A stretch of 64,000 bases of DNA. It comes from an uncultured Bryobacteraceae bacterium (GTDB lineage Bacteria; Acidobacteriota; Terriglobia; Bryobacterales; Bryobacteraceae). Positions 34,788-43,965 of the stretch are shown here, piece after piece; the first letter of the stretch is position 1; every line of letters starts with the position of its first letter. Position numbers and translations under genes: made by a program. The notes below the pieces were generated by a model. That model was not told the DNA's origin. It made no database searches and saw only the letters and a program-made list of their open reading frames with translations. The stretch covers positions 310,001 through 374,000 of the forward strand of contig CALDSU010000001.1 in NCBI GenBank assembly GCA_937924525.1, given 5' to 3'.

Positions 34788-36775
34788 GCGCCCGCCGCCT
34801 CGCCCTGCTGGCGTTCTTCCTGTTTGTCTTCAATGTGGCGGTCAACCTGCCGCTGTTCCGCCGCGGGGAATACATTTACCGGGACTCGATCGAAGGCGGC
34901 TATGCGTCGATGGCCGCGTTCTTCAGCGCACATCCGAATCCGTGGGGGTGGAACCCCACCTGGTATTGCGGCTTGCCTGCGCAGTTCACCTACCTGCCGG
35001 CCACCTCCTACGCGACGGCGGCGGTGGTGCGAGCCGCGCCGTTCCTCGAGCCCTATCACGCCTATCGCATGATTGTCAGCGCGGCGGCATGCCTGGTGCC
35101 GGTTGCGTTCTTCCTGTTGGTGTACTCCTTCACCCGAGCCTGGCGGTGGGCGCTGCTCGCGGGTCTGGCGATCTCGGTGTCGTCGCCGCTGTACGACCTC
35201 ATCACCATCATCGACAAGGACCGCGGCTTTGCCTATCTGCCGTGGCGTCTGCAAGTCCTGGTGAAGTATGGGGAGGGCCCGCATAACGCGGGCCTGATGA
35301 TTCTGCCGCTCGCCCTGATCGCCTTGCGCTGGGCCGCGCGCTCCGCCGGTTTCGCGCCCTTGCTGGCGGCCGCGGCGCTGATGGCCCTGGTTTGCCTCAC
35401 CAACTGGGTGGCAGCGCTGGTGCTGGCGTTGTGCGGCTTCTCCCTGCTGCTCACCTTTTTTGATGAGCCGGGGTTCTCGGTGCGCCGCGTGCTGGTGGCG
35501 GCCGCGCTTGCCTATGGGCTGGCCTGTTTCTGGCTCACGCCCAGCTTCATCCAGACCACCGCGCTGAACTGGCCAGTGGACGCCTACAAATACCGCCTCG
35601 CGGAAACCCAGCGCCTGCTGTTGTTCGGGCTGGCGGCGGGCACGCTGGGTATCCGCGCCGCGTGCTACCGGCTGGCGCGCGACGAGCGCTACCTCTGCTG
35701 GGTGCTGCTGGGGCTTTTCCAGTTTGGCTGGATCGCGCTGTGGCACTACGAAGGCGCCACGCAGGTGATCCCGGAAGCGCGGCGGTACGCCGTGGAGTTC
35801 GAGATCTTCCTGTTGCTCGCGCTGATGGAAATTCTGCGGCGCCTCTGGTTGCGGCGGGGTTGGATCCCGCGCGCCGCCCTTGCCGGCATCGCGTTGTTGA
35901 TCCTTTACTCCGCCGCGCCTCAAGCCTGGCGCCTGCTCACCGAGGGCCGCCGCGGGCGCGACCCCATGCCAAAAGATTGGACCATCGAGTACAAACTGGC
36001 GCGGAAACTCGCGCAATTGCAGCCCCAAGGACGGGTGTACGTCACCGGGGGCATGCGCTTCCGCCTGAACCAGTGGTATCCGTTTCACCAGCCGGGGGGC
36101 GGATTCGAATCCGGCTTGCGCAACCGCCGGCCGATCGACATGGATTACCAGATCCGCACCGGGATGAACAGCAAGCCGGGAGAGGAATCCAAGGACGCCG
36201 TGGAAGCCCTGCGCGCGCTGGCCGTGGAATACGTGGTGGTCCACGGCCCCCGGTCCCGGGAACACTATCGCGACGTGAAGAATCCGCGTAAGTTCGACGG
36301 TCTGCTGGAACAAGTGCACCGGGAAGAAGACGACGTGATCTATCGCGCGCCTTACGCCTGGGCGATCCTGGCGAGGTATCCGGAACTGATCGAGTGGCCG
36401 ACGGGTTCGCCGCTGCCGGTTTACCGCAACTGGATCCAGGCGATGGAGGATCCCGCGCGGCCCAAACTCAGGACGACGTGGCTGAACCCGAGCGAGATCG
36501 TCATCGAGGGGCCGACGCCCTATGGCTACGCCGTATCCTTGCTGGTCACCCACGACGAAGGGTGGGAAGCCACCCAGGACGGTCGACCCGTGCGGGTCTG
36601 GCCGGACAACTTCGGGTACATCCTTATCGAGTCGCAGCACGCTGACCACGCCCGGATTCACCTGCGCTATCGGGGGACGCGGGAACAACGGGTGATGGCC
36701 GCGGCCTCCGGGGGCGTGTGGATCTTCGCGCTCGGGATGCTGCTCGGCGAGCGGCGCCGGCGCTACCAGTCGTAA
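34784..36775 (+). CDS. Polytopic membrane protein, glycosyltransferase-C/YfhO-like (copy 2)
   Basis: 663 residues from a GTG overlapping the stop of copy 1 (GTGA). Length, order of parts and key text match copy 1: WGWNPTWYCGLPAQFTYLPA, VLVKYGEGPHNAGLMILPLAL, FWLTPSFIQTT, GATQVIPEARRYAVEFEI, then a soluble domain with VYVTGGMRFRLNQWYP and a C-terminal TM. Paralogy of the pair suggests a tandem duplication and possibly a heterodimer. Its 3' end overlaps the convergent small gene by 13 nt. Confidence 0.75.
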   Translation: MSARRLALLAFFLFVFNVAVNLPLFRRGEYIYRDSIEGGYASMAAFFSAHPNPWGWNPTWYCGLPAQFTYLPATSYATAAVVRAAPFLEPYHAYRMIVSAAACLVPVAFFLLVYSFTRAWRWALLAGLAISVSSPLYDLITIIDKDRGFAYLPWRLQVLVKYGEGPHNAGLMILPLALIALRWAARSAGFAPLLAAAALMALVCLTNWVAALVLALCGFSLLLTFFDEPGFSVRRVLVAAALAYGLACFWLTPSFIQTTALNWPVDAYKYRLAETQRLLLFGLAAGTLGIRAACYRLARDERYLCWVLLGLFQFGWIALWHYEGATQVIPEARRYAVEFEIFLLLALMEILRRLWLRRGWIPRAALAGIALLILYSAAPQAWRLLTEGRRGRDPMPKDWTIEYKLARKLAQLQPQGRVYVTGGMRFRLNQWYPFHQPGGGFESGLRNRRPIDMDYQIRTGMNSKPGEESKDAVEALRALAVEYVVVHGPRSREHYRDVKNPRKFDGLLEQVHREEDDVIYRAPYAWAILARYPELIEWPTGSPLPVYRNWIQAMEDPARPKLRTTWLNPSEIVIEGPTPYGYAVSLLVTHDEGWEATQDGRPVRVWPDNFGYILIESQHADHARIHLRYRGTREQRVMAAASGGVWIFALGMLLGERRRRYQS

Positions 36776-37182
36776 CGGCCGCGCCCGCGATCCCAACCGT
36801 ACCGGTCGCCCACGCGCATCCGCTGAAGCTGGTAGAGATGGCCGCGGAGGACCTTGCGAAAGCGCGGATGAATCTGGCGCGCCTGGGCGAGGTCGCCGAG
36901 GTGGTTCATCGCGCGGTCCAGGCGGCCGCGGTCGAAGTGGCCGCGGCTGAGGCGCGAATCGAACTCGTAGAGTGCCTGGAGCGCGCGCCGGAAGTGGTTG
37001 GCTTCGTGCCGGTCGACATACGAGCCGGCCGCGATCTGCTCCACGTCGCGGATGATGTGCCGCACCGAACCGCCCGCGCGGACATCGCGAGGACGGTCGC
37101 GATACCGCCACTCATCGTCGTGCCCCCAGCCCTGCGCCAGCATCACGCCCGCACCCGCCAAAATCAGCACGAAGGTCCGCAT
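36763..37182 (-). CDS. Small secreted basic protein of unknown function
   Basis: 139 residues with a clean signal peptide (MRTFVLILAGAGVMLAQG). The mature part is Arg/His/Asp-rich: WGHDDEWRYRDRPRDVR, HIIRDVEQIAAGSYVD, HFRRALQALYEFDSRL, MNHLGDLAQARQI and a tail GDRYGWDRGRGRYDW. The central portion looks helical. Similar small helical secreted proteins are frequent in this phylum, but I know of no function. It converges with the membrane-protein pair. Confidence 0.65.
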   Translation of the reverse strand: MRTFVLILAGAGVMLAQGWGHDDEWRYRDRPRDVRAGGSVRHIIRDVEQIAAGSYVDRHEANHFRRALQALYEFDSRLSRGHFDRGRLDRAMNHLGDLAQARQIHPRFRKVLRGHLYQLQRMRVGDRYGWDRGRGRYDW

Positions 37183-37266
37183 CGGAAGTCCCTCCTGCCC
37201 GAGAGACGCGGGTGAGGCTCCGCGGGAGTACAGGCGCGTGGCGCGGGCTGCCGGCGGGATCGCTGA

Positions 37267-38382
37267 TTACTCCGGACGCAGCCGGACCCAGTGGATGTCC
37301 ATGCGCTCGGCGTCGCCGGCGTAATAGACGACCATCGCGTCGCCATCCGGCAGCGGTTCGACGTACGGCAGACCGTAGGTCCACGAAATCTGTTCCATCA
37401 GCAGTTCGCCGGTGGTGTGGTACCCGCCGGAGAGCGGGGCCGCGTCGTACAGGAGAGTTTCCTGGGAGAACGGTCCTTCGAGCGAGGGCGCGACGGCGGC
37501 GCGGATCGTATGCGAACCGAAGCGGTCGACCCACGCCAGCAGGACGCGGCCATCGGGAAAGATGGCGGGGCGGGAAGGCTGGTCGGCAAACCCCAGCCGC
37601 TCGGGGCGTGACCAATTGGCGCCTTCGTCCACGCTGATCCGCCGCTCGATCGGCAAATACTTCCCCGTCCGCGAGTCGTAGAGCCACGTGAACGAGACGA
37701 TCCGGCCATCCGGCGCCACGGCGGCGCGCTGGTCCCAGTGGAAATAGCGGCCGGTGAGATCGCCCACGATCCGCCGCGCCTCCGGCCAGGAGCGCCCGCG
37801 GTCCCGCGAGTACAAATACTGAACGTGTTGCAGCCAGGGGGAAGGGTCCAGGTAGGTTTTGTTCGATTCCAGGCTCAGCGCCATCCGGCCGCTGGGCAGC
37901 AGCAGAATCGGGCTGGTGAGACTGGGCGGGCCGAGCGTCTCCGGTGTGGGCGCCACGCGCCAGGGACTCCAGGTCCTGCCCTGGTCGCCGGACTCGGCCA
38001 GCAGCACCCGCAGCGGCAGACATCCCTGCGTCGCCTCGTTGAAGAGGGGTTTACCCGGGTGCGCGCTCCGGTCGACCCACAAAGCCGCGGCCAGCAGCGC
38101 GCTGCCGGGTTCGGACGTTACGTAGACCACCTTGAGAGAGCCGGCGACGCCGCCGACTTCGGTGGCGAACGGTCGCCAGGGCTCGCTCCAGGATGAGCCC
38201 CCGTCCTCCGACCAGCGGCACTCCACGGTTTCGTCATCGCCGTCCTTGGCCGCGCCTACGCGGTAGGTAGCCAGCAGGCGGTTGGGCGGCAGCCAGGTGA
38301 CGGTGGGAAACGTGGCGACGGCGGCGGGCGGCTGTCCGGCGTGCAGAACTCCGCGGGCGACGATTTGCATGTCTCCCATCAT
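37267..38382 (-). CDS. Sialidase-fold (BNR) protein without obvious signal peptide
   Basis: Up to 371 residues (ATG at 38382; ATGs at 38379 and 38370 are possible). Asp-box motifs are CRWSEDGGSSWSEP, LAESGDQGRTWSPW, YSRDRGRSWPEA and ISVDEGANWSRP, spaced as in a six-bladed propeller. FPTVTWLPPNRLLATYR marks the first blade and SWTYGLPYVEPLPDGD the last. Lack of a signal peptide suggests a cytoplasmic glycan- or oligosaccharide-acting role, unlike the secreted sialidase-fold proteins elsewhere in the window. It is divergent from the amidohydrolase at 38485. Confidence 0.78.
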   Translation of the reverse strand: MMGDMQIVARGVLHAGQPPAAVATFPTVTWLPPNRLLATYRVGAAKDGDDETVECRWSEDGGSSWSEPWRPFATEVGGVAGSLKVVYVTSEPGSALLAAALWVDRSAHPGKPLFNEATQGCLPLRVLLAESGDQGRTWSPWRVAPTPETLGPPSLTSPILLLPSGRMALSLESNKTYLDPSPWLQHVQYLYSRDRGRSWPEARRIVGDLTGRYFHWDQRAAVAPDGRIVSFTWLYDSRTGKYLPIERRISVDEGANWSRPERLGFADQPSRPAIFPDGRVLLAWVDRFGSHTIRAAVAPSLEGPFSQETLLYDAAPLSGGYHTTGELLMEQISWTYGLPYVEPLPDGDAMVVYYAGDAERMDIHWVRLRPE

Positions 38383-38484
38383 TCCGGGAGAACGGCCGCG
38401 GCGGCAAGTTCTCCGCTTCCGCCATCCAACCCACTGGACCTCCGGCGGCCGGTGCCGCGCGGGCATGTCATGATACTTTCGATC

Positions 38485-39282
38485 ATGCCTTTCGACTGCC
38501 TGATCGACGTGCACTCGCACCTCGGCCAATCCAGCATGGACACAATGTCCGCCGATGGAGAGCGGCTGTGCCGCCTCTACCACCAGGCCGGAGTCACCCA
38601 CGCGGTGACGTTCTCGATCGAGGCCTGCTACGGCGGCATTGACGCCGGCAACGCCTATACGCTCCAGGAAGTCGCCCGGCACGAGATGTTGAGCATGATG
38701 GCGGTGGCGCATCCGAACCATCTGGCGGCTTCGGCCGCCTGGGTCCGGCAAGCCGCCTCGGAGCCCAAGATTGTCGGGGTCAAGATTCACCCCGCGCTGG
38801 GCGCCTATGACGTGATCTCCCGCGCCATGTTCCGGCTGATGGACGAAGTGATCGCCCCGTCGGGCTTGCCGGTGTTGAGTCACGTGGGCAACGACTCGCC
38901 GAACGTGCCGATCGACCGGTTCCTGCAACTGGCGGCCCGCTTCCCGCAAACGCGGTTTATCGCGGCGCATCTGGGCGTGGGAGTCCTAGGCCTGGCCCAC
39001 GCCGCGGTGGACGCCTGGTCGCGCCAGCCGCTCGACAACGTCTGGTTTGATCTGGGCACGCTGCGGGCGTTCGCGACGGGCGCGGTGGAGACGTTTCTCA
39101 CCCACATCGGGCCGGATCGCCTGTGCTTCGGCACCGATGCGCCCCTGTACGTGCCGGCGCCGTTCGTGCGGCTGCTGGAAGTTCTCCCGGTGACCGAGGC
39201 GGTCCGGCGGAAAATCGCCTATGAGAACGTGCTGCAAGTGATTCCGGCGCTGCGCGGGAGAACGGGCGTCGCAGGGGAATAG
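38485..39282 (+). CDS. Amidohydrolase-2-like TIM-barrel hydrolase
   Basis: 265 residues from MPFDCLIDVHSHLG (an ATG at 38470 is in frame but would overlap a GATACT box at 38472-38477). It has the metal-binding HxH (VHSHLG), later His residues in VGVKIHPALG, LPVLSHVGND and FIAAHLGVGV, and the catalytic Asp in LCFGTDAPL. It belongs to the amidohydrolase/metal-dependent hydrolase superfamily, whose members include lactonases such as 2-pyrone-4,6-dicarboxylate or sugar lactone hydrolases and decarboxylases. It appears to be the first gene of the long plus-strand operon. The next gene begins 5 nt later. Confidence 0.85.
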   Translation: MPFDCLIDVHSHLGQSSMDTMSADGERLCRLYHQAGVTHAVTFSIEACYGGIDAGNAYTLQEVARHEMLSMMAVAHPNHLAASAAWVRQAASEPKIVGVKIHPALGAYDVISRAMFRLMDEVIAPSGLPVLSHVGNDSPNVPIDRFLQLAARFPQTRFIAAHLGVGVLGLAHAAVDAWSRQPLDNVWFDLGTLRAFATGAVETFLTHIGPDRLCFGTDAPLYVPAPFVRLLEVLPVTEAVRRKIAYENVLQVIPALRGRTGVAGE

Positions 39283-39287
39283 GAGAG

Positions 39288-40265
39288 ATGCGCGGACTCA
39301 TCTTGCTGATCGCGATGGGGGCGCCGGCGACGCTGGTTTGGGAAGAACTGCCGCCCATGCCGCGCGCGCAGGGCGGAGCAGCAAGCGCGCTGGCGGGTGA
39401 GCAGTTGATCGCCGCGGGAGGCGCCACGTGGGACGGCGACCAGAAACTCTGGCTGCGGGACGTGCAGATCTTCGACCTGCGCGCGCGCCAGTGGAGGATG
39501 GGGCCCGCGCTGCCGGAACCGCTGGCGTACGGGCCTGCCCTGGCGGTCGCGGGAGGGATGGAAATTTATGGAGGCTCCACGGGCGCGCGCAGTTCCCGCG
39601 CCATTCTCCGGCTGGACGCGGCCGCGGCAGCCTGGACGGCGGTGGGGACCACGCCGCAGGACACCGTGCTGGGGCGCGCCGCGCGGGTAGGCGAGGACGT
39701 CTTCCTGTTCGGCGGATGCGCGGACGCCGCCGACCTGACCACCTGCACCGCGCAAGTCTCCCGGCGGCGGGACGGGCGTTGGGAGAAGGTTTCCGCGTTT
39801 CCCGCCGGCGCGGTGGCGCTGGGCGCATCGGCGGTGGCGGGCGGCAAGATTTACTGGTTCGGCGGCTGCTCGATGCCGGCGGGGGGCGTCCTTGCCAACC
39901 GCGCCGAGGCCTGGGAATTCGACCCGCGCACGTTCGCCTGGAAACGCTTGCGCGACCTGCCGAAGGCCAATCGAGGCCTGGCGGCTGCCGCGGCGGACGA
40001 CCGCCTGATCTATTTATTCGCCGGCTACCACGCTTCCGTGGATGAGGCGCGAGGCAAGGGACCCGAGTTCGGCTTCAGCCGGGACGTGTGGATCTACGAC
40101 GTCGCCGCCCATCAGTATCGCCCCGCCTCGCCGTCGCCCCTGGCGGTCGCCGGCAGCGATTTCTTCCTGCATGGCGACACATTCTACGCGGCGGGCGGCG
40201 AGCACCGGATGCGCGGGCGCACGGCGCGCGCGGTGAGCGCCCGCATGCACAGAACAGGAAAATGA
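39288..40265 (+). CDS. Secreted kelch-repeat propeller (NanM-like architecture)
   Basis: 325 residues with a short signal (MRGLILLIAMGAPA) and AGGAG just upstream. Six kelch blades show the diagnostic double Gly: LIAAGGATW, EIYGGSTG, FLFGGCAD, YWFGGCSMP, YLFAGYHAS and YAAGGEHR. Each is followed by a Trp-bearing strand. E. coli NanM, a periplasmic sialic-acid mutarotase, has the same six-kelch architecture. This is a structural analogy only, since kelch proteins are functionally diverse. The stop overlaps the next start (ATGA). Confidence 0.78.
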   Translation: MRGLILLIAMGAPATLVWEELPPMPRAQGGAASALAGEQLIAAGGATWDGDQKLWLRDVQIFDLRARQWRMGPALPEPLAYGPALAVAGGMEIYGGSTGARSSRAILRLDAAAAAWTAVGTTPQDTVLGRAARVGEDVFLFGGCADAADLTTCTAQVSRRRDGRWEKVSAFPAGAVALGASAVAGGKIYWFGGCSMPAGGVLANRAEAWEFDPRTFAWKRLRDLPKANRGLAAAAADDRLIYLFAGYHASVDEARGKGPEFGFSRDVWIYDVAAHQYRPASPSPLAVAGSDFFLHGDTFYAAGGEHRMRGRTARAVSARMHRTGK

Positions 40266-41251
40266 TTCAAGCCATCATGTACGGCGCGGGCGATCTGCGC
40301 CTGGAAGAACGGCCGCTCGATACGGCCAACCTCGCCCCGGGGCAGGTCTATGTGGAAACCGAAGTGACGGCGCTGTCGACGGGCACCGATTTGGGGAACT
40401 ACCTGGGCCGCTCCACCGATGTGCCGGGCGCGCCGGATTACCCGCGGCCGGTCGGCTACTCGAACGTGGGCGTCGTGCGCAAGACGGCCGAGGACGTCAC
40501 CGCGGTGCGACCGGGGCAGCGGGTGTTCTCGATGAAACCCCACCAGTCGGCGTATATCGCGAATCGGGGCGACCTGCTGGTGCCGGTGCCGGAGGGCGTC
40601 ACGCCCGAAGCCGCGTCGCTCGGGTACCTGACGCAATTGGGTGTGGCGGCGATGCGCCAGGCGCATTATGAAGCCGGCGAGCACGTCGCCGTGGTCGGAT
40701 TGGGCGTGATCGGCTTAGGCACGGTCGCGATGGCGAGGGCGATGGGCGCGCGGGTGACCGCGGTGGCCAACTCGCCCCTGCGCGCGGAGGTCGCCCGGCA
40801 GGTAGGTGCGCACGAAGTGTACCTGTCCGGCGAGCCCCACCCGCCCAGGGACGTGGACTTGGTGATCCTGACCGCGAATCCCTGGGAGGCGTACCTCGCT
40901 GCGGTGGAAATGGTGCGCTACGCCGGGCGGATCAGCGTGCTGGGATTCCCGGGACGCGGCTATCCGCCGCCGGACTTCAATCCGCTGGATCCGAAGTGGT
41001 TCTACGGAAAACAGCTCACGCTGATCGGAGCGGGGTTCTCGCCGCGCGCCGAATGCCCGCCCGGCGAAATCCGCTTCAACCTGCGGCGCAATCTGGAACT
41101 CATCTTCCGGTGCGCGGCCACGGGCGCCGCGCCGCTGGACCCGATCATCAGTCACCGGCTGCCCTGGCGGCGCATGCGGGAGGCGTACGAAATGGCCAAA
41201 GCGCATGCCAAGGAACTGGTGGCCGCGATTTTCGACTGGAGGGAGTCATGA
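40262..41251 (+). CDS. MDR-family dehydrogenase lacking catalytic zinc cysteine
   Basis: 329 residues, ATGA overlap with the kelch gene. It has the GroES-like N-terminal domain and a Rossmann domain with VAVVGLGVIGLGTVAMARAMGA. The position that holds the zinc-binding Cys in alcohol dehydrogenases reads ALSTGTD, and the structural four-Cys lobe is absent. It is therefore a zinc-independent relative, as in several sugar dehydrogenase and quinone-reductase-like groups. HYEAGEHVA and GFPGRGYPPPD are further landmarks. It probably oxidises or reduces a sugar intermediate in partnership with the aldo/keto reductase encoded next, whose ATG overlaps its stop. Confidence 0.82.
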   Translation: MIQAIMYGAGDLRLEERPLDTANLAPGQVYVETEVTALSTGTDLGNYLGRSTDVPGAPDYPRPVGYSNVGVVRKTAEDVTAVRPGQRVFSMKPHQSAYIANRGDLLVPVPEGVTPEAASLGYLTQLGVAAMRQAHYEAGEHVAVVGLGVIGLGTVAMARAMGARVTAVANSPLRAEVARQVGAHEVYLSGEPHPPRDVDLVILTANPWEAYLAAVEMVRYAGRISVLGFPGRGYPPPDFNPLDPKWFYGKQLTLIGAGFSPRAECPPGEIRFNLRRNLELIFRCAATGAAPLDPIISHRLPWRRMREAYEMAKAHAKELVAAIFDWRES

Positions 41252-42186
41252 TACGGCGCATCCTGGGCCGCACCGGCCTGGCGGTTTCGGTGATCTCACT
41301 CGGCACGGTCGAGATCGGGTTGGATTACGGGATTCCGGTGGGGGGATCGCACGGGCGGCCGGAGGAAGCCGAAGCCGCGCGCCTGTTGAACCACGCGCTG
41401 GACATGGGCATTAACTTCCTCGATACGGCCCGCCTGTATGGGGAAGCCGAGGCGATCATCGGACGGGCGCTGAAAACGCGGCGTCAGGAGTATGTGCTGG
41501 CGTCCAAAGCCCCGTCGTTTCATCAGGAGGACCTGACCAGCGCCCAGCGCAAGCAGAAGATCGGGGAGAGCGTGAAGGAGAGCCTGCGGCAGTTGCAGAC
41601 GGACGTCATCGACATCCTCATGATTCATAGCGCGCCGCAGGAAGTGATCGTCCAAGGGGATGCCCTGGAGGCGTTGCAGGCGCTGCGGGAGGAAGGACAC
41701 ATCCGTTTTATCGGGGCCAGCGTTTACGGCGAAGAAGCCGCGCTGGTCGCGATCGCCAACGGCGGTTACGACTGTCTGCAAATCGCTTACAGCGCGCTGG
41801 ACCGGCGGCCCGAGCGCGCGGTGTTGCCGGAGGCGGCCAGACATCACGTCGGCATCGTGGCGCGCTCGGTGGTGCTGAAGGGTGTCTTGACTTATAGGCG
41901 GCGGCACCTCCCGCCGGAATTGCAGCCGCTGGTTGAAGCGGCGGACCGGATTGAGGCGCTGGCGGGGGAAGAGGTGACCAGCCTGCCTGAACTGGCGTAT
42001 CGCTACGCGCTGGCCCAGTCTCCGCCGCACAGCCTGCTGGTCGGCACCGGCAGCATCGAGGAAATGGAGGCGGCGGCTGGTTTTGTGAAGAAAGGGCCCT
42101 TGCCGTCCGGGTTGATGGCGCGCATCCAGGCCCTGCCGGTGGTGGAAGAACGGCTGCTGAATCCGGGCAATTGGCCCGCTCTGTAG
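41248..42186 (+). CDS. Aldo/keto reductase
   Basis: 312 residues; ATGA overlap with the dehydrogenase gene and a GGAGGGAG site before it. The full catalytic tetrad is present: D59 (NFLDTARLYG), Y64, K87 (VLASKAPS) and H127 (LMIHSAP). The C-terminal cofactor segment LLVGTGSIEEMEAA is also normal. NAD(P)H-dependent reduction of a sugar or keto-acid carbonyl is the usual reaction. Relatives act as L-galactose or L-glyceraldehyde-3-phosphate reductases. In this operon it could reduce the product of the MDR enzyme or act on the freed sugar. Confidence 0.9.
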   Translation: MIRRILGRTGLAVSVISLGTVEIGLDYGIPVGGSHGRPEEAEAARLLNHALDMGINFLDTARLYGEAEAIIGRALKTRRQEYVLASKAPSFHQEDLTSAQRKQKIGESVKESLRQLQTDVIDILMIHSAPQEVIVQGDALEALQALREEGHIRFIGASVYGEEAALVAIANGGYDCLQIAYSALDRRPERAVLPEAARHHVGIVARSVVLKGVLTYRRRHLPPELQPLVEAADRIEALAGEEVTSLPELAYRYALAQSPPHSLLVGTGSIEEMEAAAGFVKKGPLPSGLMARIQALPVVEERLLNPGNWPAL

Positions 42187-42191
42187 ATCAG

Positions 42192-43961
42192 ATGATGAGA
42201 GTCCTGGGGGTTCTGATCCTGGCGATCCCGCTGTTTGCGGCAGATGCCGCGCAGCGCGTCAGCGGTTTCGCCTCCGAGGTGTCCTCGCCGTTCGCGGAAC
42301 GGCTGGTGGCGCACGCCGACTTCCGCGGCCGCGCCACCGGTTCGATGACCGCGGCGTGGTGGGCTGCCGGACCGGAAGGCAGGAACTGGGTGGCATGGAA
42401 GACCGCTCCGCCTCCGCGCCGGCAGGATACCGACTTCGTCTTCATCGCCTCGAGCGTGGTGACGCCCGCCGAGTTCAGCCGCGGTCCGCGGGCGCGGCTT
42501 TACGTAAATGAACAGCGGGCGCTGGACTTCGACCTAGGGATCACGCGGGACCGCGTCTGGGAGGAAAACGGCTACCGGTTGCGGTTCGAAGCGCGGCGCG
42601 CCGAATGGCCATACGCCGCGGCGCATCGCCAGTTCGAATTAAACGGCCAGAGCGGACTCTACACGCTCCGGGCGCCCGCCGTGGCCATCCGGCCCGGGGA
42701 ACCGGTCACCTTGAAGGTGCAGATGCTGCCTTTCCCTTTGTGGAGGAATGGCTGGTTCATGGTGAAACACCGCACGGACGCGCTGGCCAGCGAGACCTTG
42801 CCGGCCCTGGCCGAACAGGTTCAGCAGTTGCAGCGGGACGTGGCGCGTCTCCAGCAGGTGGCGCACGTGCTGGCGGCCAACCAATACGCGAACTTGCTCA
42901 GCGACCGGACGTTCGAGCATAGCCTGGTCTACACGAACGGCTTTCGCCATGTGTCCCCGGCAGACATCTTGCGGCTGCGGAACGGCGATCTGCCGCTGAC
43001 CGCGCGGGAAGGCGCCGAGCATGTCTCGCGCGACGGCGACGTCATCCTGTTGCGCTCCCGCGATGGGGGCCGGACGTGGGGCGAGAAACAGGTGATCGCC
43101 GGTGACCCGGACCGGGACGAGCGCGAAGCGTGCGGGGTCGAGTTGCGGGACGGCGCCATCGTGATGGCGGTGTTCTTCAACAACCTCTATCGCGAGGACG
43201 GACACTACGAGGGGGAGTGGTCTCGCAAGATGGCGTTCGCGCGCGACAAGCGTCACTTGGGAACCATGATCCTCACCAGCAAGGACCACGGCCACACCTG
43301 GTCTGCGCCGCGGGAACTGGACACCTCCCGGATGCCCTTCACCGACACCGAGGGACCCGCCGACGCTCCGGTCGAGATGCCGGACCGGCGCCTCGTGATG
43401 CCCCTGATGGCGTACCACGTGCGGGGCGACATGCGGAATCGCGCCGCAGTGCTGGTGGAATCGTCCGACCAGGGGCAGAGCTGGCGGTACCTTTCCACGA
43501 TGGCGGACGACCCGGGCGGCGCGCTGGGCCACTTCATGGAACCCGCGCTGGTGCTGACGCGCAGCGGCCGCCTGATCGCCGCGATGCGGAACCAGGGGCC
43601 CGCGCAAGCGCTGTGGACGACGGTTTCCGACGACGGCGGCCAGACGTGGCGAAAGCCGCAGCCGTCGCCGATGATCGGACATCCGGCCGATCTGATCCAA
43701 CTGGCGGACGGGCGTATCCTGTGCGCCTATGGCGTACGGTCCGGCTACCACGCCGATCCCGGAGGGATCCGGGCGGCGTTTTCTCACGACCATGGAGACA
43801 CGTGGCGGATCGAGGAAGGAGTTCAACTCCGGCGCGACTTCCTGAACCTCGACGTCGGCTACCCGGAATCCTTGCAGCTGGCCGATGGGCGGGTGATGAC
43901 CGTCTATTACTTCAATCTGTTCGGACGGTTCTTTCTCGGCCGGACGGTTTGGAAACCTTAG
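42192..43961 (+). CDS. Secreted two-domain sialidase-fold protein (paralogue A)
   Basis: 589 residues; signal peptide MMRVLGVLILAIPLFAAD. Residues 25-195 form a beta-rich domain (GSMTAAWWAAG, PAEFSRGPRARLYVN, RRAEWPYAAAHRQFELNGQ) that may bind carbohydrate. A short heptad-like helix (LAEQVQQLQRDVARLQQ) follows. The C-terminal 360 residues are a BNR propeller with LRSRDGGRTWGEKQ, TSKDHGHTWSAPRE, ESSDQGQSWRYL, VSDDGGQTWRKPQ and SHDHGDTWRIEE. Arg residues of the DGGRTW boxes recur, but the sialidase arginine triad cannot be assigned from sequence. Paralogue B (45060-46832) matches it throughout, ending with the same DGRVMTVYYFNLFGRFFLG. Confidence 0.8.
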   Translation: MMRVLGVLILAIPLFAADAAQRVSGFASEVSSPFAERLVAHADFRGRATGSMTAAWWAAGPEGRNWVAWKTAPPPRRQDTDFVFIASSVVTPAEFSRGPRARLYVNEQRALDFDLGITRDRVWEENGYRLRFEARRAEWPYAAAHRQFELNGQSGLYTLRAPAVAIRPGEPVTLKVQMLPFPLWRNGWFMVKHRTDALASETLPALAEQVQQLQRDVARLQQVAHVLAANQYANLLSDRTFEHSLVYTNGFRHVSPADILRLRNGDLPLTAREGAEHVSRDGDVILLRSRDGGRTWGEKQVIAGDPDRDEREACGVELRDGAIVMAVFFNNLYREDGHYEGEWSRKMAFARDKRHLGTMILTSKDHGHTWSAPRELDTSRMPFTDTEGPADAPVEMPDRRLVMPLMAYHVRGDMRNRAAVLVESSDQGQSWRYLSTMADDPGGALGHFMEPALVLTRSGRLIAAMRNQGPAQALWTTVSDDGGQTWRKPQPSPMIGHPADLIQLADGRILCAYGVRSGYHADPGGIRAAFSHDHGDTWRIEEGVQLRRDFLNLDVGYPESLQLADGRVMTVYYFNLFGRFFLGRTVWKP

Positions 43962-43965
43962 GAGC

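Noticed and set aside
34448-37111. 887-codon minus-strand frame across the membrane-protein pair
   Set aside because: Arg/His/Gln-rich antisense product, whereas the plus strand encodes clear transmembrane segments.
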